Source of the DNA: Enterococcus cecorum DSM 20682 = ATCC 43198
GTDB taxonomy: Bacteria > Bacillota > Bacilli > Lactobacillales > Enterococcaceae
Length of the DNA: 64,000 nt
Assembly: GCF_000407565.1 (NCBI RefSeq)
Contig: NZ_ASWI01000004.1
Span: forward strand, 174,501-238,500
Direction of reading: 5' to 3'
This document shows, in pieces, positions 53,107 through 61,078 of this stretch. Both the position numbers and the translations under genes were made by a program. Every line of letters begins with the position of its first letter. The stretch's first letter is position 1. The notes under the pieces were generated by a model. That model did no database searches. It was not told the DNA's origin and saw nothing but the letters and a program-made list of their open reading frames with translations.

Positions 53107-54249
53107 ATGGAACAACTAAAAGCATACAAATTCAGAATCTATCCAACAGAGGAACAAGAAATCTTCTTTGCCAAATCTTTTGGTTGTGTCCGTAAGGTCT
53201 ACAATCTAATGCTTGATGACCGAAAAAAGGCGTATGAAGAAGTTAAAAATGATTCTTCTAAAAAAATGACTTTTCCGACACCAGCTAAATACAAGAAAGA
53301 ATTTCCGTTTTTGAAAGAAATTGATAGCCTTGCTTTAGCCAATGCCCAACTTAATTTAGATAAAGCATACAAGAATTTTTTTCGGGATAAATCCGTTGGA
53401 TTTCCACGTTTCAAAAGTAAGAAAAATCCTGTTCAGAGTTATACAACGAATAATCAAAATGGTACAATTGCTTTGATTGATAGTAAATTCATAAAAGTTC
53501 CTAAATTGAAATCATTAATAAGAATTAAGCTTCATAGACAACCAAAAGGGATGATTAAATCTGCTACAATCTCACGGCATTCTAGCGGTAAATACTATAT
53601 TTCTTTGTTATGTAAAGAAGAAATTAGCGAGTTACCTAAAACCAATTCTGCCATTGGTATTGACTTAGGTATTACAGACTTTGCGATTCTTTCAGATGGA
53701 CAAAAAATTGATAATAATAAATTCACGTCCAAAATGGAAAAGAAATTAAAACGTGAACAACGTAAGTTGTCAAGACGAGCATTATTAGCCAAACAAAAAG
53801 GTATCAATCTATTTGAAGCTAAAAATTACCAAAAACAAAAACGCAAAGTAGCTAGATTACATGAAAAAGTAATGAATCAACGTACTGATTTTCTGAATAA
53901 GTTAAGTACAGAAATTATCAAAAATCACGATATTATCTGTATTGAAGACTTAAACGTAAAAGGTATGTTGCGAAATCATAAATTAGCTAAAAGTATTTCT
54001 GATGTTTCTTGGTCAAAGTTTGTGACTAAATTACAATACAAGGCTGACTGGTATGGACGAAAAATCATCAAAGTAGATAAATGATTTCCGTCTAGTCAGA
54101 TTTGTTCAGAGTGCGGACATAAAGATGGCAAGAAATCGCTCGATATTCGAGAATGGACTTGTCCTGTTTGTCATACTCATCATGACCGTGATATCAACGC
54201 TAGTATCAATATACTGATCGAAGGTCTAAGAATACAAACTTCAGCTTAG
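53107..54249 (+). pseudogene. tnpB: TnpB, copy 2, with TGA in place of a Trp codon
   Basis: Identical in plan to copy 1, but at 54082-54084 TGA replaces TGG of the [16 protein letters not shown] segment. The product would stop at about residue 328 and lose the zinc ribbon and RuvC-III (DRDINAS), so it is predicted to be nuclease-dead. The frame after the stop stays open to about 54249. Copy 1 could in principle supply TnpB in trans. Confidence 0.9.
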
Positions 54250-54428
54250 GCACAATCAAAAAACCGTAGGAACTACGGGGATAGCTTGGTAAATAAGAGA
54301 AACCGCTGTTAGTGAAGAAATAAGCTATCAAGTATGCTCTATTCCCAAGAAGCTCCCACTTCAAGCGTTAAGAACCGTTAGGTTTAGCTAAGTGGTGAGT
54401 AGTTCACCGATGGGCAATTAGACTATAC
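54250..54428 (+). ncRNA. Predicted TnpB guide RNA (omega/reRNA), copy 2
   Basis: Same right-end scaffold as copy 1 (AACCGTAGGAACTACGGGGA...). The flank GATGGGCAATTAGACTAT following GTAGTTCACC would be its guide, that is, the oppA sequence just right of the insertion point. Confidence 0.65.
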
Positions 54429-55257
54429 GACTTTGAGCGATGTTTATGCACAAAACAATCAGGATAACAAATTGGCCCACTTTGTTCCTAAAGCGATGGT
54501 TGGTTATATCAGTGTAAACCATAAACGTCCTGTAACCGGGAATTTACATGTACGCCAAGCCATTTTACAAGCCATTAATAAGAAGAGCTATACAAAGAAT
54601 GTCTTATCTGATGGGTCTCAACCGTTAAACGGCTTTGTTCCAACTAACTTTGCGAAAAATCCAGAAACTGGTGAAGACTATCGTAAAGAAGCTGGTGACT
54701 TAATGCCTTATGATTTAAAAGCCGCTCAAAAGAACTGGGAATTAGCGAAAAAAGAATTAGGTAAAGATGAAATCGAGTTGGAATTACTCGCTTCTGATAC
54801 AGCTACTTCTAAAAAGACAGTGGAATTCTTACAAGGTCAGTTACAACAAAACTTACCTGGTTTGAAAATTGACATTAAAAACGTACCATTGCAAAACCGT
54901 TTAGACTTACAAGACAAGAGTGAATTTGATTTAGTGTATGGTACTTGGACCCCAGACTATGCCGATCCAATCAATTTCTTAGAGTTCTATGATTCTACGG
55001 GTGGGCTAAATTCATCAGGTTATGCGAATAAAGCATATGATACAGGATTAGAAGAAGCCCGCACGACTTTAGCTAAAGATCCAGCCAAACGTTGGAATAA
55101 ATTGATTGAAATGGAAAAACAATTAGTCGAAAAAGACACAGCCGTTTTACCATTCTACCAAGGAAGCGTGGCCTATCTTAAATCAGAACGCCTACATGGA
55201 TTACAAGTCTTCCCATTCGGCCGCACCGTATCCTACCGACTCGCATATGTAAAATAA
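54409..55257 (+). pseudogene. oppA: oppA-type peptide-binding lipoprotein, 3' part
   Basis: Continues the frame broken at 35845: GQLDYTTLSDVYAQN, VPKAMVGYISVNHKRP, LASDTATSKKTVEFLQGQL, YGTWTPDYADPINFLEFYDS, to the normal C-terminus PFGRTVSYRLAYVK. Joining TTTAAC at 35845 directly to GAT at 54409 restores the frame (LFN-DGQLDY). It has no start of its own. A class A repeat begins right after its stop codon. Confidence 0.93.
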
Positions 55258-55383
55258 GGTCGTGAAGCAGCTCGGAAAGCCTCGAAGAAATTGCAGTGTT
55301 TACCTACCGCTGAGAAAATCGGATGAAAGGAGATTTTCTTAAGCGGGAGGGCGAATTTCACAATGTCTAGCTGCCGAACACCG
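55258..55383 (+). repeat. Dispersed palindromic repeat, class A, copy A4, with partial copy after it
   Basis: GGTCGTGAAGCAGCT to AGCTGCCGAACACCG, same apical stem as A1. It begins on the base after the oppA stop. The partial copy GGTTGTAAAGCAGCT starts 8 bases after it (55392). Confidence 0.85.
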
Positions 55384-55423
55384 TCAATATAAGGTTGTAA
55401 AGCAGCTAAATATTGATATAACA

Positions 55424-55466
55424 ATGCTCTTTTCCTTTTAATAAAGAAGGAAAGGAGCATTTTTTA
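55424..55466 (+). terminator. Terminator after oppA/repeat A4
   Basis: ATGCTC-TTTTCCTTT / AAGGAAA-GGAGCAT stem followed by TTTTT. Confidence 0.8.
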
Positions 55467-55532
55467 AGCAAGTTTTTCGCTATTTTTACCTATTCGTGAT
55501 AAGGTAACAGTTGTCAGAAAGAAGGGATTTAA

Positions 55533-56549
55533 GTGCGTTATCATATTATGGAAAGCAATGATATCCGCATGAATTTAGCAACAGAAGAATATTTAATGAA
55601 TCATGCCGATGTCAGTGAACCACTATTTTTAGTCTATATTCAATCACCTTGTGTCATTATTGGCCGCAATCAAAATGCCTATGAGGAACTCGATTTAAAT
55701 TATTTACGTGAAAATCACATTACGCTTACTCGCCGTATTTCTGGTGGTGGCGCAGTATTTGATGATTTAGGCAATATGAGTTTTAGCTTTGTGAAAAAAC
55801 GCGATGAGGTTCAATTTGGGGATTATCAGAATGTGACCGAACCGATTTTAGCAGCGCTTCACAAAATGGGCGCAACGCAAGCACAAAGCGGTGGACGGAA
55901 TGATTTGTACATTAATGGTTTGAAATTTTCGGGAAATGCGATGTATAGCAAAAATAATCGTACTTATTCGCATGGAACGTTAATGTACGATGTGGATTTA
56001 AGCGTATTAGACCGCATTTTGACCGTCTCTAAGGAAAAAATTGCCTCAAAAGCAACCCCATCCGTGAAGAAGAATGTCACAAATGTGAGAGGATATCTCA
56101 AACCAGAATATCAATTCGAACGTACCGAAGATTTCCGTGATCAATTATTGTGCGAATTGTATGGCGTAAAAAGTCTAACAGAGATTAAAGACAAAGAACT
56201 AGCCTTAACGCAAGCTGATCGGGAAGCCATTCAAAAATTATTTGATGAAAAATATGCCAATGATGCATGGATTTTTGGAGAAGCGCCGGCCTTTGAGTAT
56301 AATAAACGTACGCGCATTGCTAGTGTTGGGATTGTCGATGTGAAATTAAATGTCGTTCATGGCAAAATTTCTGCAGCTAAGATTTTTGGTGATTTCTTTG
56401 GGCAACAACCAGTCGAACAGCTAAGTGGCTTTTTGGTTGGTAAGGAATATCGTTTTGAGGCGATTGAAAAAGCATTAAAACAAATAAAGGTAAGTGAATA
56501 TATCCATAACTTAACGAATGAGGATTTCTTAGCCTTACTTTTTAGTTAA
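55533..56549 (+). CDS. lplA: Lipoate-protein ligase A
   Basis: 338 residues, full length with C-terminal accessory domain. Ligase motifs RRISGGGAVFDDLGNMSFSF (about 69-88) and GRNDLYINGLKFSGNA with the lipoyl-binding Lys (about 123-138). It activates lipoate with ATP and attaches it to E2/GcvH proteins in the cytoplasm. GTG start after GAAAGAAGGGA. Monocistronic. Confidence 0.95.
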   Translation: MRYHIMESNDIRMNLATEEYLMNHADVSEPLFLVYIQSPCVIIGRNQNAYEELDLNYLRENHITLTRRISGGGAVFDDLGNMSFSFVKKRDEVQFGDYQNVTEPILAALHKMGATQAQSGGRNDLYINGLKFSGNAMYSKNNRTYSHGTLMYDVDLSVLDRILTVSKEKIASKATPSVKKNVTNVRGYLKPEYQFERTEDFRDQLLCELYGVKSLTEIKDKELALTQADREAIQKLFDEKYANDAWIFGEAPAFEYNKRTRIASVGIVDVKLNVVHGKISAAKIFGDFFGQQPVEQLSGFLVGKEYRFEAIEKALKQIKVSEYIHNLTNEDFLALLFS

Positions 56550-56681
56550 TATTCGTTTTTTAGGGCCAAAATATGGCAAAATCATGGAAATTACCTAAAT
56601 TTATTTCATCGTACTAGCTAAATCATAAAGTTTTTGCTACAATGGGAATGAACTATTTTAAAGATTAAAGGAGACATTTAA

Positions 56682-57245
56682 ATGATTTCAGCAAGTGATT
56701 TAAGAGCTGGTATGACTTTTGTACAAGATGGCAAATTAATCAAAGTTTTAGAAGCAAGCCATCACAAACCAGGTAAAGGAAATACAGTGATGCGTATGAA
56801 ATTACGTGACGTTCGTAGTGGTGCAACTTATGATACTACTTTCCGTCCTGAAGAAAAATTCGAACGTGCACACATTGATACAAAAACTGTTCAATATCTT
56901 TACACAATGGATGACACAGCGTATTTCATGGATTTAGAAACTTATGAACAATACGAAATTCCAACTGAAACTGTAGAAACTGAAATGAAATATATCCTTG
57001 AAAACATGGAAGTTAAAATTCAATTCTTTGGTTCTGAAGTCGTAGGTATTCAATTACCAACAACTGTAGTCCTAAAAGTTGAAGAAACACAACCATCAAT
57101 CAAGGGCGCAACTGTAACTGGTTCAGGTAAACCAGCTACTATGGAAACTGGATTAGTTGTAAACGTACCAGACTTTATCGAAGCAGGCGAATACTTAGAA
57201 ATCAACACTGCTGAAGGTACTTACGTAAAACGCGCAACTAAGTAA
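56682..57245 (+). CDS. efp: Elongation factor P
   Basis: 187 residues, three beta-barrel domains. It relieves ribosome stalling at polyproline. The tip loop reads HHKPGKGNT, with Lys at the position that is post-translationally modified in other bacteria. ATG follows AAAGGAGACA. Own promoter and terminator. Confidence 0.97.
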   Translation: MISASDLRAGMTFVQDGKLIKVLEASHHKPGKGNTVMRMKLRDVRSGATYDTTFRPEEKFERAHIDTKTVQYLYTMDDTAYFMDLETYEQYEIPTETVETEMKYILENMEVKIQFFGSEVVGIQLPTTVVLKVEETQPSIKGATVTGSGKPATMETGLVVNVPDFIEAGEYLEINTAEGTYVKRATK

Positions 57246-57255
57246 TACTGAGAAA

Positions 57256-57285
57256 ATGGGATGTGAGAAAATCGCATCCCTTTTA
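57256..57285 (+). terminator. efp terminator
   Basis: GGGATGTGA / TCGCATCCC (one G-T pair) followed by TTTT. Confidence 0.75.
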
Positions 57286-57290
57286 TGTTA

Positions 57291-57510
57291 GGTTGTAAAT
57301 CGACTCGATCTGCTACGAGCAAAAGGATATCAATCAACTTGGGCAAATACGAGAAAATTCATGTGTTACCTACTGCTAAGAAAATCGGATGAAAGGAGAT
57401 TTTCTTAAGCAGGAGGGTGAATTTTCCGAGTATTTAGTTGATTGATACCGAGAAGGATAAGTTTGTCTGGAATGGTGATGAGCATGTGTGGTTAGTTTGT
57501 AAAACTGTAA
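57291..57510 (+). repeat. Class B repeat interrupted by a class A copy (A5 in B4)
   Basis: 57291-57320 is a class B left arm (GGTTGTAAATCGACTCG, GCTACGAGC). At 57324-57450 a class A copy follows (GGATATCAATCAAC ... GTTGATTGATACCG), then class B resumes with GGATAAGTTTGTCTGG at 57455 and decays. In A5 the outer arms are CAATCAAC/GTTGATTG and the next arms AAATAC/GTATTT, both different from A1 but still paired. Confidence 0.85.
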
Positions 57511-57584
57511 TAGTTGAAAGCGCGTTTTCTAATCATTTGTGAAAAAATAGATTAAAAAGAATTGAATAAAATGAGGTGTTTTGA

Positions 57585-58793
57585 GTGCGTGGGTATTCTT
57601 TAGAAAAGATGAAACACGTCGGCTTAGTATTAATTTTAAGCGTATTGATTGGGTTATCTGTTGGGGCATTGGATGCAGGATTTGGACGTGTATTAGACTA
57701 CATCAGCATCTTTTTCCATCAACATAAACATCTATTATTACCTTTTTTGGGATTTGCAGGTATGCTATTTGTTCATATCCAATTGAAATACGGAAAAGAC
57801 AGTCACTTAGGTATTGGGTTAATTTTCAAAGCTGGGTATGGAGAAGTCAGCAAGGTGCCTAAACGCTTAGTGCCCTTTGCCATCTGCGGGACGTGGTTGA
57901 CCCATTTATTTGGTGGTTCAGCCGGTCGTGAAGGGGTAGCGGTACAGATTGGGGCAACGGTGGCTCATGCATTTGGTCGTCAATTTCAAGGCATGAATTA
58001 TAAACGTTTTATCGTCATCGGGATGGCTTCAGGGTTTGCCGGCTTATTCCAGACACCTATTGCTGCGATATTTTTTGCGATGGAAGTCTTAGTAGTAGGG
58101 CATTTAACCTATGATGTATTACTTCCTACGATGGTTGCTTCTTTTACCGCTAGTTTTACTTCAGAATTTTTAGGACTAAGCAAATTTAGCTATCACTTAG
58201 TATTAGATGATCGCCTGCCTTGGTTCTTAATTGTACGCTTAGTTATTTTAGGTATTATTTTTGGCTTAGTCGGTTATTTATTTTCAAGAACGATGCGCTT
58301 AACTCGGCTAACTTTAACCAATCATTTTCCTAATCCAGTATGGCGAATCGGTATCGTTGGTATTATTGTTAGTGTTTTATTATTTGTTTTTCACGATGGA
58401 CGCTATGCAAGTTTAGGGACGAATTTGATTGTGGACAGTTTTCACGGCGGGACCATTTATCCTTATGACTGGTTCTTAAAAATGATTTTAACCGCACTGA
58501 CACTAGCTTGTGGTTTCCAAGGTGGGGAAGTACTACCGATGTTTGCGATTGGCTCTACATTAGGGGCTGCTTTAGCCGGGATTTTTGCCTTGCCAGTGGA
58601 TTTTGTAGCGGCACTTGGTTTTGCGAGCGTCTTTGGTAGTGCGACCAATACCTTCTTAGCGCCAATCTTTATTGGTGCCGAAGTATTTGGCTTTGATGCG
58701 ATACCATACTTCTTTATCGTTTGTGCAATCGGTTATCTTTGTAACGGAAACCGCAGTATCTACAGCCTACAAAAAATCGAAAAAGAATTTTAA
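57585..58793 (+). CDS. CLC-family antiporter, fluoride-type (CLC-F) motifs
   Basis: 402 residues, about ten TM segments. The gating motif is GREGVAVQIG rather than GREGP, and the later motif is GGEVLPMFAIG; GREG followed by a non-Pro residue and GGEV.P are features of the fluoride/H+ antiporter branch, and the protein is short as in that branch. Fluoride export is therefore more likely than chloride transport, but not certain; no fluoride riboswitch was seen upstream. GTG start after GAGGTG. Confidence 0.75.
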   Translation: MRGYSLEKMKHVGLVLILSVLIGLSVGALDAGFGRVLDYISIFFHQHKHLLLPFLGFAGMLFVHIQLKYGKDSHLGIGLIFKAGYGEVSKVPKRLVPFAICGTWLTHLFGGSAGREGVAVQIGATVAHAFGRQFQGMNYKRFIVIGMASGFAGLFQTPIAAIFFAMEVLVVGHLTYDVLLPTMVASFTASFTSEFLGLSKFSYHLVLDDRLPWFLIVRLVILGIIFGLVGYLFSRTMRLTRLTLTNHFPNPVWRIGIVGIIVSVLLFVFHDGRYASLGTNLIVDSFHGGTIYPYDWFLKMILTALTLACGFQGGEVLPMFAIGSTLGAALAGIFALPVDFVAALGFASVFGSATNTFLAPIFIGAEVFGFDAIPYFFIVCAIGYLCNGNRSIYSLQKIEKEF

Positions 58794-58801
58794 TAAATTA
58801 A

Positions 58802-58850
58802 TTCCCACAATAAGTACGACAAAATGGTGCTTATTGTGGGAGTTTTTTAC
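58802..58850. terminator. Bidirectional terminator
   Basis: CCCACAATAAGTAC / GTGCTTATTGTGGG, 9-base loop, T run on plus; the convergent GIY-YIG gene ends inside it. Confidence 0.85.
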
Positions 58851-59134
58851 TTTCCATTAGGTAATGTTACACTAGGATGTATACGAAGATAGGTTTCTTT
58901 TTGTCTACGCGTCAATTGCTTAAAGGCATACTCCGCTTTCTGGGCCTCGCTTCTTGTAGCAAAACATTCTGCATGAATCATCTGAAGTGGGCGACGTTTA
59001 GATAATTTGGTATATTTTGCGCCGATGCCTTGATTATGCTCATTTAAACGGCGAGCCAAATCCGTCGTATAGCCACCATAAAACGTGCCATCTTTGCATA
59101 ATAAAACGTAAAAATAATGTACTTTACATTCCAT
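58847..59134 (-). CDS. GIY-YIG superfamily protein (YhbQ/YazA, UPF0213)
   Basis: 95 residues: HYFYVLLCKDGTFYGGYTTDLARRLNEH is the GIY-YIG motif of UPF0213, with Arg and a later Glu (SEAQKAEYAFK). Bacterial members are probable endonucleases linked to DNA repair. Overlaps the methyltransferase gene by 11 bases, the usual arrangement in Firmicutes. Confidence 0.9.
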   Translation of the reverse strand: MECKVHYFYVLLCKDGTFYGGYTTDLARRLNEHNQGIGAKYTKLSKRRPLQMIHAECFATRSEAQKAEYAFKQLTRRQKETYLRIHPSVTLPNGK

Positions 59135-59873
59135 AGAGCATCTTCTTTATCGTAGGAGTATATTCGCCGTTTGTATCATAGGTATAGATTGGTGGCAGCA
59201 CTTTAAGCCCATCTTTTTTCCCTTGATAAATGCCTTCAACCAATAAAATATTCGCCTCTTTGCCTTCTTTTGGATAAATGAATTGAATCCTTTTTGGCAT
59301 TATCTTAGCTTGTTGCATGGTTTCAATCACTTCTAAAAATCGATCAGGGCGATGAACAAGACATAATCGGCCGTTCATTTTAAGCAGATGTGCACTGGTT
59401 TGAATGACGGTCTCTAAATTGGTGTAAATTTCGTGGCGCGCGATGGCAAGATGTTCATTAGGATTTTTATGATTAGTGGGTAAATCTTTAAAATAAGGCG
59501 GATTGCATAAAATTAAATCTATCGCATCATGACCAAGATATTTTGGGGCATTTTTCAAATCATCTTGAATAACAGTCATCTGATCAGACAAGCCATTCAG
59601 GTGAATACTGCGTTGAGCCATATCCGCCAGACGCTCTTGTAATTCAATTTGGATAATTTCAGCTTGGGTATGACGGCTGACAAAAAGGCCAACTGCACCA
59701 TTTCCTGCACACAAATCTACAATCTTACCCCGTTTAGGAATATTCGGAAAATTAGCTAATAAGACGGCATCTAATGAAAACGAAAAAACTTCGCGACTTT
59801 GGATAATTTGGATATCTTCAGCAAATAATTGATCAATCCGTTCGTTAGGTAATAAATTTATTTTTTCTGACAT
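59124..59873 (-). CDS. tRNA1(Val) (adenine37-N6)-methyltransferase-like (TrmN6/YabB)
   Basis: 249 residues. SAM-binding VDLCAGNGAVGLF (about 47-59) and catalytic LCNPPYF (about 123-129) of N6-adenine methyltransferases. The family methylates A37 of tRNA1(Val). ATG with GAGGAGTAAAA upstream. Operon with the GIY-YIG gene. Confidence 0.9.
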   Translation of the reverse strand: MSEKINLLPNERIDQLFAEDIQIIQSREVFSFSLDAVLLANFPNIPKRGKIVDLCAGNGAVGLFVSRHTQAEIIQIELQERLADMAQRSIHLNGLSDQMTVIQDDLKNAPKYLGHDAIDLILCNPPYFKDLPTNHKNPNEHLAIARHEIYTNLETVIQTSAHLLKMNGRLCLVHRPDRFLEVIETMQQAKIMPKRIQFIYPKEGKEANILLVEGIYQGKKDGLKVLPPIYTYDTNGEYTPTIKKMLYGM

Positions 59874-60084
59874 TTTTACTCCTCGGTTATTTTAAAAATG
59901 TTTACATACTAAAAATAGGCAATAATATCTGTTACTTTATCCTATCTAGTTATTTGAGATGTTCTATCTTTTTCACAAGCTATTATACTATGAATTAATG
60001 GAATGAAAAAGGAAAAAATACTTGTCAAGAACTTAATAAACAAGCTATACTAAAAGACAAAAGAAGAGAAAAGGAGAGCAAAAA

Positions 60085-60717
60085 ATGTTCTTTAGTTTTA
60101 TGCGAGGCTTTTGTCGTGTATTGTTCTTTGTCATTAACGGCAATTTAGAAATTCAAAATAAAGAAAAATTACCACAAGATGAAAATTATATCTTGGTTGC
60201 GCCTCATCGTACTTGGTGGGATCCGTTATACCTTGCTGTAGCGGCTAGACCGAAGAAATTTGCATTTATGGCCAAAGAAGAGCTATTTAAAAATCCAATT
60301 ATTCGTTTCATTTTGGTCCATTCCAATGCTTTTCCAGTCAACCGTCAAAAGCCCGGACCAAGTGCCATTAAGACGCCGGTGAAATTGTTGAAAAATACGG
60401 ATTTGAGTTTAATCATGTTTCCTTCTGGTAGTCGCTATTCTTCAGAACTAAAAGGTGGTATGACAGTCATAGCGAGAATGGCCAAAGTACGTATCGTGCC
60501 TTGTGTGTATCAAGGTCCATTAACATTGGGTGGATTATTTTTGCGTAAAAAGGTCATTATTCGTTTTGGTGATCCAATTGATATTTCTGATGTTAAAAAA
60601 TCGGATAAAGCAGGAATTGCGATGGTTGATGAACGTTTAATGAGGGCTTTTAACCAATTAGATTATGAAGCGAATCCAGAATTTAAATACGTCATTCCAG
60701 AAAAGAAGAAAAAATAA
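60085..60717 (+). CDS. plsC: 1-acyl-sn-glycerol-3-phosphate acyltransferase
   Basis: 210 residues, membrane-associated. Block I HRTWWD (HX4D, about 48-53), block II near FPVNRQ, block III FPSGSR (usually FPEGTR; here Ser replaces Glu), and block IV VPCVYQGP. Makes phosphatidic acid from lysophosphatidic acid. The Glu-to-Ser change in block III is unusual but found in some paralogues. ATG follows AAGGAGAGC. Confidence 0.9.
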   Translation: MFFSFMRGFCRVLFFVINGNLEIQNKEKLPQDENYILVAPHRTWWDPLYLAVAARPKKFAFMAKEELFKNPIIRFILVHSNAFPVNRQKPGPSAIKTPVKLLKNTDLSLIMFPSGSRYSSELKGGMTVIARMAKVRIVPCVYQGPLTLGGLFLRKKVIIRFGDPIDISDVKKSDKAGIAMVDERLMRAFNQLDYEANPEFKYVIPEKKKK

Positions 60718-60721
60718 GTGG

Positions 60722-60756
60722 AAAGTCAAGGGTGAATCTCACCCTTGGCTTTTTTA
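60722..60756 (+). terminator. plsC terminator
   Basis: AGTCAAGGGTGA / TCACCCTTGGCT with 3-base loop and a T run. Confidence 0.9.
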
Positions 60757-61078
60757 GGCTAAAAAAAGACTGATTAAATAACCAACCTTTGTGTATTTTG
60801 TGTGAACACAGTTACGAATCATACATGTTTTTTGGTACTATCCTTCCATCAAACAGGTAATTGCTACTAACCAAGGAAAAAGTCAATATGAATAGGGAAT
60901 GTACTACTCACTGAGAATGGGGGAGATGAGTTTGACATAAAAGAAATGAAGAGAATAAATTTTTTAAAGACTTTTTCGTAAATCCCACAAACAAAATACA
61001 AGTATTATTATATTTAAAAAATCACAAAATGAAAGCGAATTTCCTAAACGACAAATAAAATTGCTTAATTAACAAAAA
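60757..61078. other. Intergenic region, no gene seen
   Basis: About 320 AT-rich bases between plsC and the convergent LytTR gene. No terminator for the LytTR gene was recognised. Nothing coding. Confidence 0.5.

Larger units (their letters stand above)
52526..54408 (+). mobile_element. IS200/IS605-family element, copy 2
   Basis: About 1883 bp, same orientation as copy 1 and ending in the same GTAGTTCACC. Left flank is the recombinase gene (after TTTTAAC); right flank is the 3' part of oppA. A central block is nearly identical to copy 1 while the ends are about 90% identical. Confidence 0.9.

Noticed and set aside
35717-54084. UGA read as tryptophan (two TGG-to-TGA changes in otherwise open frames)
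   Set aside because: Many intact genes here end in TGA (for example the hydrolase at 1029 and the small gene at 23004), and intact copy 1 of tnpB uses TGG at the same site. These are nonsense mutations.
36000-54400. CRISPR-Cas12-like system
   Set aside because: The RuvC/zinc-ribbon protein is a transposon TnpB with TnpA beside it; no repeats-spacer array or cas1/cas2 exists in the window.
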